The position numbers were made by a program, and so were the translations under genes. This document shows positions 43,234 to 51,888 of a DNA stretch of 64,000 nucleotides, piece by piece (position 1 is the stretch's first letter; every line of letters starts with the position of its first letter). Below the pieces are notes generated by a model that saw only the letters and a program-made list of their open reading frames with translations, ran no database searches and was not told the origin of the DNA. The stretch spans positions 76,751 through 140,750 of the forward strand of contig NZ_JBHUEJ010000027.1 of NCBI RefSeq assembly GCF_042680565.1. The letters run 5' to 3'. This DNA is from Ottowia flava (GTDB lineage Bacteria > Pseudomonadota > Gammaproteobacteria > Burkholderiales > Burkholderiaceae_C).

Positions 43234-44037
43234 ATGCCCCGCCAGTTTGTTGACCTGTCGATCTACCTCGAAAACGACGTCATTTCCGACCCGCCGGCGT
43301 TCGCGCCCAAGATCGAGTATTTCAATCACCAGAACTCGTTCGAGCAGATGGCGCCCTTCTTTCCTGGCCTGAAGCAGGAAGACCTGCCTGACGGCGAAGT
43401 CTGGGCGGTCGAGATGATCCAGCTGTCCACCCACAACGGCACGCACCTGGACGCGCCCTACCATTTCCATAGCACGATGGACAAGGCGCTGGGCGACAAG
43501 AAGGCGGCCTGGACCATCGACGAGGTGCCGCTGGAGTGGTGCTTCCAACCCGGCGTGAAGCTCGACTTCCGCCATTTCGCCGACGGCTACGTCGTCACGG
43601 CGCAGGACGTCGAGGCCGAGCTGAAGCGCATCGGCCACGAACTGGAGCCGCTCGAGATCGTCGTCGTCAACACGCGCGCGGGCAGTCGCTACGGCCACAA
43701 CGACTACGTGGCTGCAGGCTGCGGCATGGGCTATGACGCGACCATGTACCTGCTTGAGCGCGGCGTGCGCTTGACCGGTACCGACGCCTGGAGTTGGGAC
43801 GCGCCTTTCGTCTACACCGCCCAGAAGTACGCCGAATCGAAGGACGCCGGGCTGATCTGGGAAGGCCACAAGGCCGGGCGCGACATCGGCTACTGCCATC
43901 TGGAGAAGCTGCACAACCTGGAGGCGCTGCCCGCCAACGGGTTCACCATCTCGTGCTTTCCGCACAAGATCCGCGGCGCCTCGGCGGGCTGGACACGCGC
44001 GGTGGCCATCTTCGACGAGGCCTTGCAGGCGACCTGA
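43234..44037 (+). CDS. Cyclase-family (kynurenine formamidase-like) hydrolase
   Basis: A 267-aa protein of the metal-dependent cyclase/KynB fold. The HGTHLDAPYHFH block (TQLSTHNGTHLDAPYHF) holds the metal ligands; VDLSIYLENDVISDPPAFAP at the start, ARAG in VVNTRAGSRYGHNDYVAAGC and GLIWEGHKAGRDIGYCHLEK follow. Related enzymes hydrolyse formamides or ring amides/imides. AGGAGA precedes ATG 43234. Substrate unknown; may act on the compound imported by the TRAP system. Confidence 0.88.
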   Translation: MPRQFVDLSIYLENDVISDPPAFAPKIEYFNHQNSFEQMAPFFPGLKQEDLPDGEVWAVEMIQLSTHNGTHLDAPYHFHSTMDKALGDKKAAWTIDEVPLEWCFQPGVKLDFRHFADGYVVTAQDVEAELKRIGHELEPLEIVVVNTRAGSRYGHNDYVAAGCGMGYDATMYLLERGVRLTGTDAWSWDAPFVYTAQKYAESKDAGLIWEGHKAGRDIGYCHLEKLHNLEALPANGFTISCFPHKIRGASAGWTRAVAIFDEALQAT

Positions 44038-44045
44038 CCGGCGTT

Positions 44046-44112
44046 TTTATGAAAGAAAATGACCTGTGGCCTTAGATGGATCTGCGCGAACAGCTCCTGA
44101 AAACAGAGCAAT
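44046..44112 (-). repeat. Dispersed ~65-bp repeat, copy 9 (directly before fahA)
   Basis: Minus-strand order: ATTGCTCTG, GGAGCTG, CGCGCA, ATCTAAGGCCACAGGTCATT and CTTTCAT. Its end lies 1-2 nt before the fahA ATG, so it supplies the fahA leader and replaces a normal ribosome site (only GAG in CAGAGCA). Confidence 0.78.
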
Positions 44113-44113
44113 C

Positions 44114-45442
44114 ATGACGGAACTCGACTTCTCCCACGACCCTGCCGCGCGCAGCTGGCTGGCTTCGGCCCAGGCGCCGGGCGCGGACTTCCCGATCCAG
44201 AACCTGCCCTTTGGCGTGGTGCGCCGCCGCGGCAGTCAGGAGGCGCTGCGCGGCGCCGTCGCCATTGGCGATCAGGCGCTGGACCTGGCCGCATTGCACG
44301 GCAGGAGCGTGCTGACGGGCGACGCCGCGCAGGCTTTGGCGCTGGCCGCGCAGCCCGCGCTCAACGCCTTCATGGCGGCCGGCCCCGCGACCTGGCGCGC
44401 ACTGCGGCACGCGCTTTTCAACGCGCTGCGCGACGACGCGCCGCCGGCTGTCCAGCAGGCCGTGGCCGGCTGCCTCATCCCGTTGACCGACGTCGAACAT
44501 GCGCTGCCCACACGCCTGGGCGACTACACCGACTTCTACACCTCGCTGCACCACGCGGTGAACGTCGGCAAGCTGCTGTTTCCGGATCGCCCGCTCACGC
44601 CCAACTTCCAGTGGCTGCCCATCGCCTACCACGGGCGTGCGAGCAGCGTGGTGGTCAGCGGCACCGACTTTCATCGCCCGCACGGCCAGGCCATGCCGCC
44701 GGGCGCTGCCGCACCCGTGTACACGCCCTGCACACGACTCGATTACGAGCTGGAGATGGGTTTTTTCATCGGGCCCGGCAACGCCATGGGCCAGCCGGTC
44801 AAACTGGACGCTGCCGAGCAGCACATCTTCGGCATGTGCCTACTCAACGACTGGTCGGCGCGCGACCACCAGTTCTGGGAGATGGCGCCGCTGGGCCCTT
44901 TCCTGGGCAAGAACTTCTGCACCAGCATCTCGCCCTGGATCGTCACGATGGATGCGCTGGTGCCGTACCGTGTGCCGTTCGAGCGGCCCGAGGGCGACCC
45001 ACAGCCGCTGGCCTATCTGGACGGCGCCGCCAACCGGGCTGCCGGCGGCGTGGATGTGCAGTTGTCGGTCGGCATCGAAAGCGCGCAGCACCGTGCCCAT
45101 GGCCTGCCCGCGGCCGAGGTGTCGCGCACCAGCTTTCACCACCAGTACTGGACCATCGCGCAGATGCTCACGCAGCACACGGTCGGCGGCTGCAACCTGC
45201 AGGCAGGTGACCTGTGCGGCACCGGCACCATCAGCGGACCGACGCACGCCGAGGCCGGCGCCATCGTCGAACTCAGCGTGGGGGGCACGCAGCCCATCAC
45301 GCTGGCAGGCACCGGCGAGCAGCGCACTTTTCTGCAGGACGGCGACGCCGTCATCCTGAGCGGCTGGTGTGAAAAGCCCGGCGCCGCACGCATCGGCTTT
45401 GGCAGCTGCCGGGGTACGGTCCTGCCCGCCCTCGCGGATTGA
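44114..45442 (+). CDS. fahA: Fumarylacetoacetase
   Basis: A 442-aa enzyme that splits fumarylacetoacetate to fumarate and acetoacetate, the end of tyrosine/homogentisate breakdown. Signs: N-terminal FPIQNLPFGVVRR, DYTDFYTSLHHAVNVG (metal and catalytic His), WLPIAYHGRASSVVVSGTD, LDYELEMGFFIG, LLNDWSARDHQFWEMAPLGP, FLGKNFCTSISPWIVTMDAL and GTGTISGP. Length is normal. No hmgA or maiA is in view, so the physiological substrate may be another beta-diketone. The ATG at 44114 is fixed by the conserved start; a weak ribosome site results from a repeat. Confidence 0.93.
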   Translation: MTELDFSHDPAARSWLASAQAPGADFPIQNLPFGVVRRRGSQEALRGAVAIGDQALDLAALHGRSVLTGDAAQALALAAQPALNAFMAAGPATWRALRHALFNALRDDAPPAVQQAVAGCLIPLTDVEHALPTRLGDYTDFYTSLHHAVNVGKLLFPDRPLTPNFQWLPIAYHGRASSVVVSGTDFHRPHGQAMPPGAAAPVYTPCTRLDYELEMGFFIGPGNAMGQPVKLDAAEQHIFGMCLLNDWSARDHQFWEMAPLGPFLGKNFCTSISPWIVTMDALVPYRVPFERPEGDPQPLAYLDGAANRAAGGVDVQLSVGIESAQHRAHGLPAAEVSRTSFHHQYWTIAQMLTQHTVGGCNLQAGDLCGTGTISGPTHAEAGAIVELSVGGTQPITLAGTGEQRTFLQDGDAVILSGWCEKPGAARIGFGSCRGTVLPALAD

Positions 45443-45470
45443 TCAAGCTCCCTTGCGCGGCTGCGCCGCG

Positions 45471-46775
45471 TCAGCGCGGTCGTGGCAAGGTGATCTGCGC
45501 CACCAGGCCGCCGCCTTCGCGCGCCTTCAAACGTACCTGACCGCCGTGCGCGGTGGCGATGTTGCGCGCGATGGCAAGACCGAGCCCCGTACCACCCAGG
45601 CTGCGGTCGCGCGAGGCTTCGCCGCGCACGAAGGGTTCAAACATCCGGTCGTGGTCCTGAGAAGGAATGCCCGGGCCGCGATCGGCCACCTCGATGCGCG
45701 CCCAGTCGGGGGCTGCGTGTAAGCTGACCTCGGCGCTGCCGCCGTAGCGCAGCGCGTTGTCCACCAGGTTCTGCAGCATGCGCGTCAGCGCGCGCGGTGC
45801 ACCGGTGATCACGATCGGCTCTCGGGTCGGCGCCAATTCGACCGGCTGTGCGAGGTCGACCGACTGGTCGACGAGCGCCTCGACCAGCGCCACCAGATCG
45901 ACCGGCAGGCGCTGCTCACGCAGCTGTGCACTGCGGGCATACGCCAGGCCTTCGTTGATCAGGCCGTCCATGGCGTCGGCATCGGACTGCATGGCCTGGG
46001 TGGGTGCGTCGGCAGGCAGGTCGGCCAGCCGCAACTTGAGCCGCGTGAGTGGCGTCTTCAGATCGTGCGCGATGGCGCCCAGCATAAAGGTGCGCTCACG
46101 CAACTGCGCCTGCACGGCGCGCTGCATGGTGTTCAGGCTGGTGGCCAGCGTGCGGACTTCGGCTGGGCCGACCTCCGCCAGCGGCGGCGCGTTGGCGATG
46201 TTGGCCACCATGCGGCGTCCCGCAAAGGTGAGCCGCTCCAGCGGCCGGCTGACGGCGGCCACGGCCCACAGCGCGAGCAAGGACACCAGCGCCACCACCA
46301 GCGCGGCATACAGCAGCACCTGCCACAGCGCAGGCCGTGTGCTGGGCAAGGGCGCGTCGAACACGATGGCCAGGCGCTGCGTCGCGTCCAGCGGCAAGGC
46401 CAGTGCGGGATGCGCTTGCTCCGACGTGGCCGACACCGCGACATGGGTGCCGACCTGTGCTTGTACCGCCTGCCTCAGCGCCACCAGATCGCCGCCGGTC
46501 GACCGAGGCAGCGCTGCGGACGTTGGCCAGAGGGCCAGTCGGTAGCTGCCACGCCGCAGATCGGGCAACTGTGCCGCGCGCTCGTCGGGTGAAAGCGGTT
46601 GCAGGCGCGCGTGCAGCCAGCGCACGTCCTGCGCGGTCTGCGCGTTGGCCAAGTGCCGCGCCTCGAAGCCGCGCGATACGCCCACGGCGCCAAAGCTGAA
46701 CACCTGCATCGCCGCCAGGCTGCCCACCAGGATGACCAGCAGCCGCAGGCGAAGCGAATCGCCCGGCGTCTTCAC
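45471..46775 (-). CDS. Two-component sensor histidine kinase
   Basis: A 434-aa inner-membrane kinase. TM1 at ~10-32, periplasmic region ~33-150, TM2 ~151-175 (WQVLLYAALVVALVSLLALW), HAMP from ~176, then HisKA with phospho-His237 in AIAHDLKTPLTRLK and an ATPase domain (N box MLQNLVDNALRYGG, VADRGPGIP, GGTGLGLAIARNIATAHGG). EnvZ-like architecture. Its ATG overlaps the regulator stop by 4 nt. The signal is unknown. Genes to the right on the opposite strand (DUF4148, DUF6544) are possible targets. Confidence 0.92.
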   Translation of the reverse strand: MKTPGDSLRLRLLVILVGSLAAMQVFSFGAVGVSRGFEARHLANAQTAQDVRWLHARLQPLSPDERAAQLPDLRRGSYRLALWPTSAALPRSTGGDLVALRQAVQAQVGTHVAVSATSEQAHPALALPLDATQRLAIVFDAPLPSTRPALWQVLLYAALVVALVSLLALWAVAAVSRPLERLTFAGRRMVANIANAPPLAEVGPAEVRTLATSLNTMQRAVQAQLRERTFMLGAIAHDLKTPLTRLKLRLADLPADAPTQAMQSDADAMDGLINEGLAYARSAQLREQRLPVDLVALVEALVDQSVDLAQPVELAPTREPIVITGAPRALTRMLQNLVDNALRYGGSAEVSLHAAPDWARIEVADRGPGIPSQDHDRMFEPFVRGEASRDRSLGGTGLGLAIARNIATAHGGQVRLKAREGGGLVAQITLPRPR

Positions 46776-47515
46776 GGGCCCACCTCGTCGCTCCAGTGCA
46801 CTTCCTTGGCCAGCACGTAGCCTTCGTTGCGCACGGTCTTGATGTAGTGCGGCTCCTTGGCGTCGTCGCCCAGGCGTTTGCGCAGGCGCGACACGCGCAG
46901 ATCGATCGAGCGGTCGAACGCATCAGCGTCGCGCCCGGCCAGGTGCACAAGCAGCTGGTCGCGCGTGACGATGTGCTGCGGGTGGTCGAGCAGAAAGCGC
47001 AGCAACCCGAACTCGGCGCCGTTCAGGGGGACGGCCACGCCACGTTCGCCGAGCAGCAGTCGCTCGACGATGTCCAGGTGCCATTGCCCGAAGCGCGCGT
47101 AGCGCTGCGCGCGCTGGGGTGCCTGGCCCGGCGGGAGCATGCGCGCACGGCGCAGCACCGAGCGAATGCGCGCGACCAGTTCGCGCGGCGTGAACGGCTT
47201 GGGGACGTAGTCGTCCGCGCCCATCTCCAGGCCGATGATCCGGTCGACGTCGTCGCCCAGCGCGGTCAGCAGCACGATGGGGATGGCGGCATGTGGCGAG
47301 GCGCGCAACGACTGCAGGATCGCCAGGCCGTCTTCGCCCGGCAGCATGACGTCGAGCACGATCAGGTCGACCGGCGACTGCGCCAGCGCCGCACGCAGCG
47401 CACGCCCCGAAGGCAGCGCGCTCACGCGAAAGCCCTGGCGTTCCAGCTGTTCTGCCAGCAACTGGCGGATCGTGGGGTCGTCGTCCACCACGGCGATGTG
47501 GTCCAGGGAATCCAT
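46772..47515 (-). CDS. OmpR-family response regulator
   Basis: A 247-aa regulator: receiver domain with acidic DDD near residue 11, phospho-acceptor Asp55 in LIVLDVMLPGEDG, and Lys106 in DDYVPKPFTP; C-terminal winged helix (PLNGAEFGLLRFLLDHPQHI, VSRLRKRLGDD, IKTVRNEGYVL). ATG at 47515 is the homologous start (MDSLDHIAVVDDD); the frame is open far upstream. Partner of the kinase gene it overlaps. Confidence 0.93.
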   Translation of the reverse strand: MDSLDHIAVVDDDPTIRQLLAEQLERQGFRVSALPSGRALRAALAQSPVDLIVLDVMLPGEDGLAILQSLRASPHAAIPIVLLTALGDDVDRIIGLEMGADDYVPKPFTPRELVARIRSVLRRARMLPPGQAPQRAQRYARFGQWHLDIVERLLLGERGVAVPLNGAEFGLLRFLLDHPQHIVTRDQLLVHLAGRDADAFDRSIDLRVSRLRKRLGDDAKEPHYIKTVRNEGYVLAKEVHWSDEVGP

Positions 47516-47677
47516 GGGCTGCAGTGTAGGCAGTGGCCGCGGCATTTTGTATCGCAGTTTGTCCGCTGGCTTGACCGACACGCAGCGGTACACGGAAGGC
47601 ACGCGTCGGACATCTTTTTTTGGCTCGGTGCCGGTGCAATGGCGTCGTTGCCAACCACCAAGCGAAAGGAGCTTGAC

Positions 47678-47971
47678 ATGCACATCCCGACCACCTCTGC
47701 TGCCATCGCCCTTGCCGTGTTCTGCGCCAACGCAGCGGCCCAGAGTGCGACCCCCGCCGCAGGCGAAATGCCCTTGTTCCAGGAAAAGGGGCTGACGCAC
47801 ACAACATCGACGTCGACAACGCGCGACGCGGTTCAGGCCAAGGCGCGCAGTCAGCGACCGCTGGCGGGTGAAGTGCCCGCGCCGACGCAAGCGGTGCTGG
47901 AGCCAGGGCAGGCCAAGACCGAACGCCTGGCAGCGCCGCAACGTCGCCCCCAACGCGGCGATGCCGGCTGA
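47678..47971 (+). CDS. DUF4148-like small periplasmic protein
   Basis: A 97-aa exported protein: signal peptide HIPTTSAAIALAVFCANAAA (cleavage at AQS), then a Pro/Ala/Gln-rich mature part with TRDAVQAKARSQRPLAGEVP, the pattern of Burkholderiales DUF4148 proteins. GAAAGGAG is placed well before ATG 47678. It is divergent from the two-component genes, which often control proteins of this type. Function unknown. Confidence 0.75.
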   Translation: MHIPTTSAAIALAVFCANAAAQSATPAAGEMPLFQEKGLTHTTSTSTTRDAVQAKARSQRPLAGEVPAPTQAVLEPGQAKTERLAAPQRRPQRGDAG

Positions 47972-48192
47972 GGCCATGCCGGTGGGCCGCCTGGGCTGGC
48001 GTGCGCTCCGGCGTGCGTGGGCGCTGGTCCGGTGGTCTGCCGCTCTGGCGGCGGCGCCGCACGGATGGGTGCCCTTGCCGCCCGCACCACCGCCGGGCGT
48101 GCTGGCCAAGGCCAACGCCCAGCCACTGCCCACCAGCCACCTGGTGGCGCTCCCGCAGTGCACCGTGACCGTTTGACATGAAGGTGAATCCG

Positions 48193-49062
48193 ATGACCGT
48201 TTCCCCACAACCGAGAGGTACCGCTCGCGCCTTCAAGCGCCTGGCATGGGCCGCAGCCGGCGGTTTGATGCTGGTCGGCGCCGCGCTGAGCTTTGCCGCC
48301 AGCCGCACCGACCGCGAGATCCAGGCCGAGGCCGCGCGCGTCATCGCGCAGGCCAGCCGGCAGGCGCCACCTGCGCTGGCCTCGCTGGACGGGTTGCCCC
48401 CGCCGGTCGCACGCTACCTGCGCCTTGCGGTGCCGGCGCCGGTCGCGCACACGCGCATCGAGGTCACGGAATCCGGTGACTTCCGCCGGCCCAAGACCCA
48501 TGCGTTCAACCCCACCACGGCACGGCAGGTGATCGCCACCGGCGCGCCCGCGATGCTCTTTGACGCCACCACCTGGGTCATTCCCAGCCTGGTGTGGGCG
48601 CGGGCCTACGACGCGTACGCCGAGGGCGAGATGACGATGAAGGCCAAGGTGATGTCTGCGTTTGCCGTGTTGGACGAGATGTCCTCCCCCGAGCTGAACC
48701 GGATTTCCCTGCGGCGCTGGCTGCTGGAAAGCCCGCTGTACCCGGTGGCCCTGCTGCCCGGCGGGCCGGTCACCTGGGAGCCGATCGACGACCGCCGTGC
48801 CCGCGCACGCGTCACCGCGGGCGGGCTGGCTGCGACGCTGGTCGCCACCTTTCGCGAGGACGGTCTGCTGGAAAGCTTCCACGCGGAGGAGGATGGGGAC
48901 CTGAACACGCCCTACCACGGCTCTGGCGAGCACGTGCTGCGCGACAACTACCAGCCGCATGGCGGCATGCTCATTCCGATGGCCTTCACCATCTCGCGCA
49001 TGGCGGACGGCAAGACCTACCCGTTCTGGCGGGGTAGGGTGACCGAGGTCGCGTACCGCTGA
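48193..49062 (+). CDS. DUF6544 family protein
   Basis: A 289-aa protein with an N-terminal membrane segment (LAWAAAGGLMLVGAALSFAA), then LDGLPPPVARYLRLAVPAPV and ending MAFTISRMADGKTYPFWRGR-VTEVAYR, a layout I associate with DUF6544. Function unknown. AAGGTG lies before the ATG at 48193; ATG 48178 is an in-frame alternative without a ribosome site. The 221 nt before it hold no gene I can support. Confidence 0.7.
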   Translation: MTVSPQPRGTARAFKRLAWAAAGGLMLVGAALSFAASRTDREIQAEAARVIAQASRQAPPALASLDGLPPPVARYLRLAVPAPVAHTRIEVTESGDFRRPKTHAFNPTTARQVIATGAPAMLFDATTWVIPSLVWARAYDAYAEGEMTMKAKVMSAFAVLDEMSSPELNRISLRRWLLESPLYPVALLPGGPVTWEPIDDRRARARVTAGGLAATLVATFREDGLLESFHAEEDGDLNTPYHGSGEHVLRDNYQPHGGMLIPMAFTISRMADGKTYPFWRGRVTEVAYR

Positions 49063-49077
49063 CCGGGTGCAGGGCGG

Positions 49078-49833
49078 CTAGCGCGTCAGCACCCGCCACA
49101 CGAGATCGAGTCCGGCAGACCAGAGATCACCCGCGATCTCGGCAGTCGGGTCTGGCCGGTTGCCCGACCAGCGTTCCTTCTGCTCCTCGCGCTTGGCGCG
49201 CTCGCGGTCGCGCTCGATCGTGACCAGTGCGTCCGCCAGATCGGTCGGGCGCGGGCTCTCCTCGGTGCGCTGTGCCTTTTGGCCGTAGCTGTTCAGGGCG
49301 CGCGCCACGGCGGTGGGGTCGAGCAGCGAAAGGGCTGAGCGGCAGTAAGGGCAGGCGTGGTTCTGCCGCAGATCGACGGGCGCCCCACAGCTGGTGCAGT
49401 GGATCACCTTCACCCGCTCGGCCAGATCGCTGATCTCCGGTGCGGTCAGCTGGCGCACGAAGCCCTTCTCGATCATGAAGGACGAGAAGGTGGTGAAGCG
49501 GCCGTGCTTTTCCGGGCAGCGGTGCGTGAAGTAACGCCCGCTCTTGACGACGTCAACCCCTTCCGCCAGTGTGCGGCGGCAGCGCGGGCAGTTCATGCGC
49601 TGGGCCAGCGGCGCGTGCGGGTCATTGCGGTGCTCATGCAGATGGCGAAACAGGTCGACCACGCCTTGCGGCGACATGCGCAGGTTTTCGTTGTCGTCGA
49701 ACCAGATGCCGTGGCACGCGTGACACAGATCGAGCTCAAGATTCATGCCGACGTGGCTTTGGACGGTGAACGCCTGCATGGGCGAGCGGCAGGACGGGCA
49801 AGGCGTCGGGTTGGCGGCAAGGCGTTCGGGCAT
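49078..49833 (-). CDS. TFIIB-type zinc-ribbon protein
   Basis: A 251-aa cytosolic protein with three Cys pairs or ribbons: CPSCRSPMQ...CHACHGIWFD (zf-TFIIB type), MNCPRCRRTLAEG and CTSCGAPVDLRQNHACPYCR. The C-terminal half is charged and Arg-rich (ERDRERAKREEQKERW) and ends in WSAGLDLVWRVLTR. Role unknown, likely nucleic-acid or protein binding. The start at MPERLAANPTPCPSC (49833) puts the first ribbon near the N-terminus. Confidence 0.75.
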   Translation of the reverse strand: MPERLAANPTPCPSCRSPMQAFTVQSHVGMNLELDLCHACHGIWFDDNENLRMSPQGVVDLFRHLHEHRNDPHAPLAQRMNCPRCRRTLAEGVDVVKSGRYFTHRCPEKHGRFTTFSSFMIEKGFVRQLTAPEISDLAERVKVIHCTSCGAPVDLRQNHACPYCRSALSLLDPTAVARALNSYGQKAQRTEESPRPTDLADALVTIERDRERAKREEQKERWSGNRPDPTAEIAGDLWSAGLDLVWRVLTR

Positions 49834-49898
49834 GTTGCGGCATGCTAGCGCAGGGCGCTTACCATTGCCCGGCCCGTTTGCTACCGTCCATCGCCGCC

Positions 49899-50618
49899 AT
49901 GCCACGATTTCATGTTTCCGAACCGCTCAAGGCCGGGGCCGAACTGAGCTTGCCCGCCGGAGCTGCTCGCCATGTGCAGGTGTTGCGGCTGCAGCCGGGC
50001 GGCGAGATCGTCCTGTTCGACGGGGCCGGGGGTGAGTGGACCGCCACCATCACCGCGATGGGGCGCAGCGAGGTGCGCGTGCGCGTGGGCGTGCACTCGG
50101 CGATTGAGCGCGAGGCTGTGCGCCCGGTGCATCTGGCTACAGGCGTCATGGCGTCCGACCGCATGGACTGGCTGGTCGAGAAGGCCACCGAGCTGGGCGC
50201 GGCCTCGCTTACCCCCGTGCTGGCCGAGCGCAGCCCGCTGCGGCTGGCCGGCGAACGCGCGCAGAAAAAGCGCGCGCACTGGCGGGCCGTGGCCGCTGCT
50301 GCCGGCGAGCAAAGTGGCCGAAATCGCTTGATGAACGTGCGCGAACAGCTCACATTTCAGGAGCTATTTGGCGCTGCCCATGGCACCCGTTGGCTGCTCT
50401 CGCTTGACGCTTCGGCGCCGCGCCTGCACGCGCTCGCCTCAAAGCTGGCAGACGACGAAGCGGTCACGCTGCTTTCGGGCCCGGAAGGCGGCTTCAGTCC
50501 GACCGAAGAAGCCGCTGCGCGTGCCAGCGGCTTTGTGCCCGTCCACCTCGGTCCGCGCGTGCTGCGCGCCGAAACCGCCCCCCTGGCTGCGCTCGCCGTG
50601 CTGCTGAGCCAGGGTTGA
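49899..50618 (+). CDS. rsmE: 16S rRNA m3U1498 methyltransferase
   Basis: RsmE (239 aa) methylates U1498 of 16S rRNA with SAM; SPOUT fold. Signs: MPRFHVSEPL, GAARHVQVLRLQPGGEIVLF, MDWLVEKATELGAASLTPVL, EQSGRNR and the knot LLSGPEGGFSPTEE...LGPRVLRAETAP. Residues ~142-157 (LMNVREQLTFQELF) coincide with a dispersed repeat, replacing the usual sequence after EQSGRNR. Divergent from the zinc-ribbon gene; followed by an MFS gene at 25 nt. Confidence 0.93.
   Translation: MPRFHVSEPLKAGAELSLPAGAARHVQVLRLQPGGEIVLFDGAGGEWTATITAMGRSEVRVRVGVHSAIEREAVRPVHLATGVMASDRMDWLVEKATELGAASLTPVLAERSPLRLAGERAQKKRAHWRAVAAAAGEQSGRNRLMNVREQLTFQELFGAAHGTRWLLSLDASAPRLHALASKLADDEAVTLLSGPEGGFSPTEEAAARASGFVPVHLGPRVLRAETAPLAALAVLLSQG
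50326..50371 (-). repeat. Dispersed repeat, copy 10 (partial), in frame inside rsmE
   Basis: Minus-strand order: AAATAGCTCC, GAGCTG, CGCGCA and CATCAAG. The right arm (GGCC...) overlaps codons of the conserved EQSGRNR motif, so its left limit is uncertain. Frame preserved. Confidence 0.55.
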
Positions 50619-50643
50619 TTCCACTTCCATTCGGGCCCCGCGC

Positions 50644-51822
50644 ATGAATCGCCATCTGCTGCTGCTGACTTTGTGTCAGGGCCTTTTCCTGACCAACAAC
50701 GTCACCTTCATCGCCATCAACGGGCTGGTCGGGCTGCAGCTGGCGCCCTACGGCTGGATGGCTACACTGCCGGTGATGGGCTACGTGGTGGGCGGCGCGC
50801 TGTCCACGCCGCTGGTGGCGCGCACGCAGACGCGCTTCGGACGCCGAGGCTCGTTCCAGATCGGTCTGCTGGTGGCGCTTTTTTCGGCGCTGCTCGCGGC
50901 GTTTGCGGCGTGGTCGCGCCAGTTCTGGCTGCTGGTGGCGGCGACCATGATCGCGGGCTACTACAGTGCCAACGGCCAGTTGTACCGATTTGCCGCCGCC
51001 GAAGTGGTGGAACCCGGCTGGCGCGAAAAGGCGGTGTCGTTCGTCATGGCCGGCGGCTTGCTTGGCGCCATCATCGGCCCCAACCTGGCGTCATGGACGC
51101 GCGCGTTGCTGCCCACGCCCTTCGTCGGTGCCTACCTCGCGCTGGCGGTGATCGCCGTGATCGCCATGGGCGTGATGACGCAGGTGGAGTTTCCGCCCGC
51201 GCCGCCAAAAAAAGCTGGTGCCGAGGCCGGTCGGCCCTTGGGCGAAATCATGCGGCAGCCGGTGTTCATCGTGGCGGCGCTGGGCGCCGCACTGGGTTAT
51301 GGCGTGATGAATCTTTTGATGGCCGCCACGCCGCTGGCCATGCAGGTCTGCGGCTTCGAGTTCGGTGACACCGCCACGGTGCTGCAGTGGCACGTGATAG
51401 GCATGTTTGCGCCGGGCTTCTTCACTGGCCATCTGATCAAGCGCTTCGGCACGCTGCCCGTCATGGGTGCGGGCGTGGTGCTGAACGCGCTGTGCGTGGC
51501 GATTGCGCTGTCGGGCGTCGACCTGCACCAGTTCCTGGCGGCGCTGTTCCTGCTCGGCGTGGGCTGGAACTTCCTCTTCACCGGCAGCACGACGCTGGCG
51601 CTGACGGCTTACCGGCCCGAGGAGAAGGACCGTGCGCAGGCCGCCATCAACTTCTGTGTTTTCGCGACCATGGCCTTCACCTCGTTCGCCAGCGGCGCGC
51701 TGGTCACGACGCAGGGCTGGACTTGGTTGAACCTGGGTTCGCTGCCGGTGATGGGCGTTGTCGCGCTGGCCCTGCTGTGGCTGGGTATGCGTTCGCGGCG
51801 CGCCCCTGTTGCCAGTGTTTGA
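50644..51822 (+). CDS. Major facilitator superfamily transporter
   Basis: A 392-aa inner-membrane transporter with 12 hydrophobic segments. The loop 2-3 motif appears as ARTQTRFGRRGSFQIGLLVA, and the middle cytosolic loop is PPAPPKKAGAEAGRPLGEIM. Two six-helix halves are visible. Substrate not assignable. It follows rsmE by 25 nt. Confidence 0.87.
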   Translation: MNRHLLLLTLCQGLFLTNNVTFIAINGLVGLQLAPYGWMATLPVMGYVVGGALSTPLVARTQTRFGRRGSFQIGLLVALFSALLAAFAAWSRQFWLLVAATMIAGYYSANGQLYRFAAAEVVEPGWREKAVSFVMAGGLLGAIIGPNLASWTRALLPTPFVGAYLALAVIAVIAMGVMTQVEFPPAPPKKAGAEAGRPLGEIMRQPVFIVAALGAALGYGVMNLLMAATPLAMQVCGFEFGDTATVLQWHVIGMFAPGFFTGHLIKRFGTLPVMGAGVVLNALCVAIALSGVDLHQFLAALFLLGVGWNFLFTGSTTLALTAYRPEEKDRAQAAINFCVFATMAFTSFASGALVTTQGWTWLNLGSLPVMGVVALALLWLGMRSRRAPVASV

Positions 51823-51885
51823 TATCAATTCAGGAGCTGTCCGCGCAGTCTGGAAAAGGGCTGACGGCCGTTTTCACTTGAAGTT
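51818..51885 (+). repeat. Dispersed ~65-bp repeat, copy 11
   Basis: TTTGATAT, AGGAGCTG, CGCGCA, AAAAGGGCTGACGGCC and CACTTGAAG in order. It overlaps the last codons and stop of the MFS gene, and lies between this gene and the convergent hydrolase. Confidence 0.78.
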
Positions 51886-51888
51886 AAC

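Noticed and set aside
47972..48176. Small plus-strand frame between the DUF4148 and DUF6544 genes
   Set aside because: No ribosome site, no conserved pattern, Pro/Ala-rich shadow composition.
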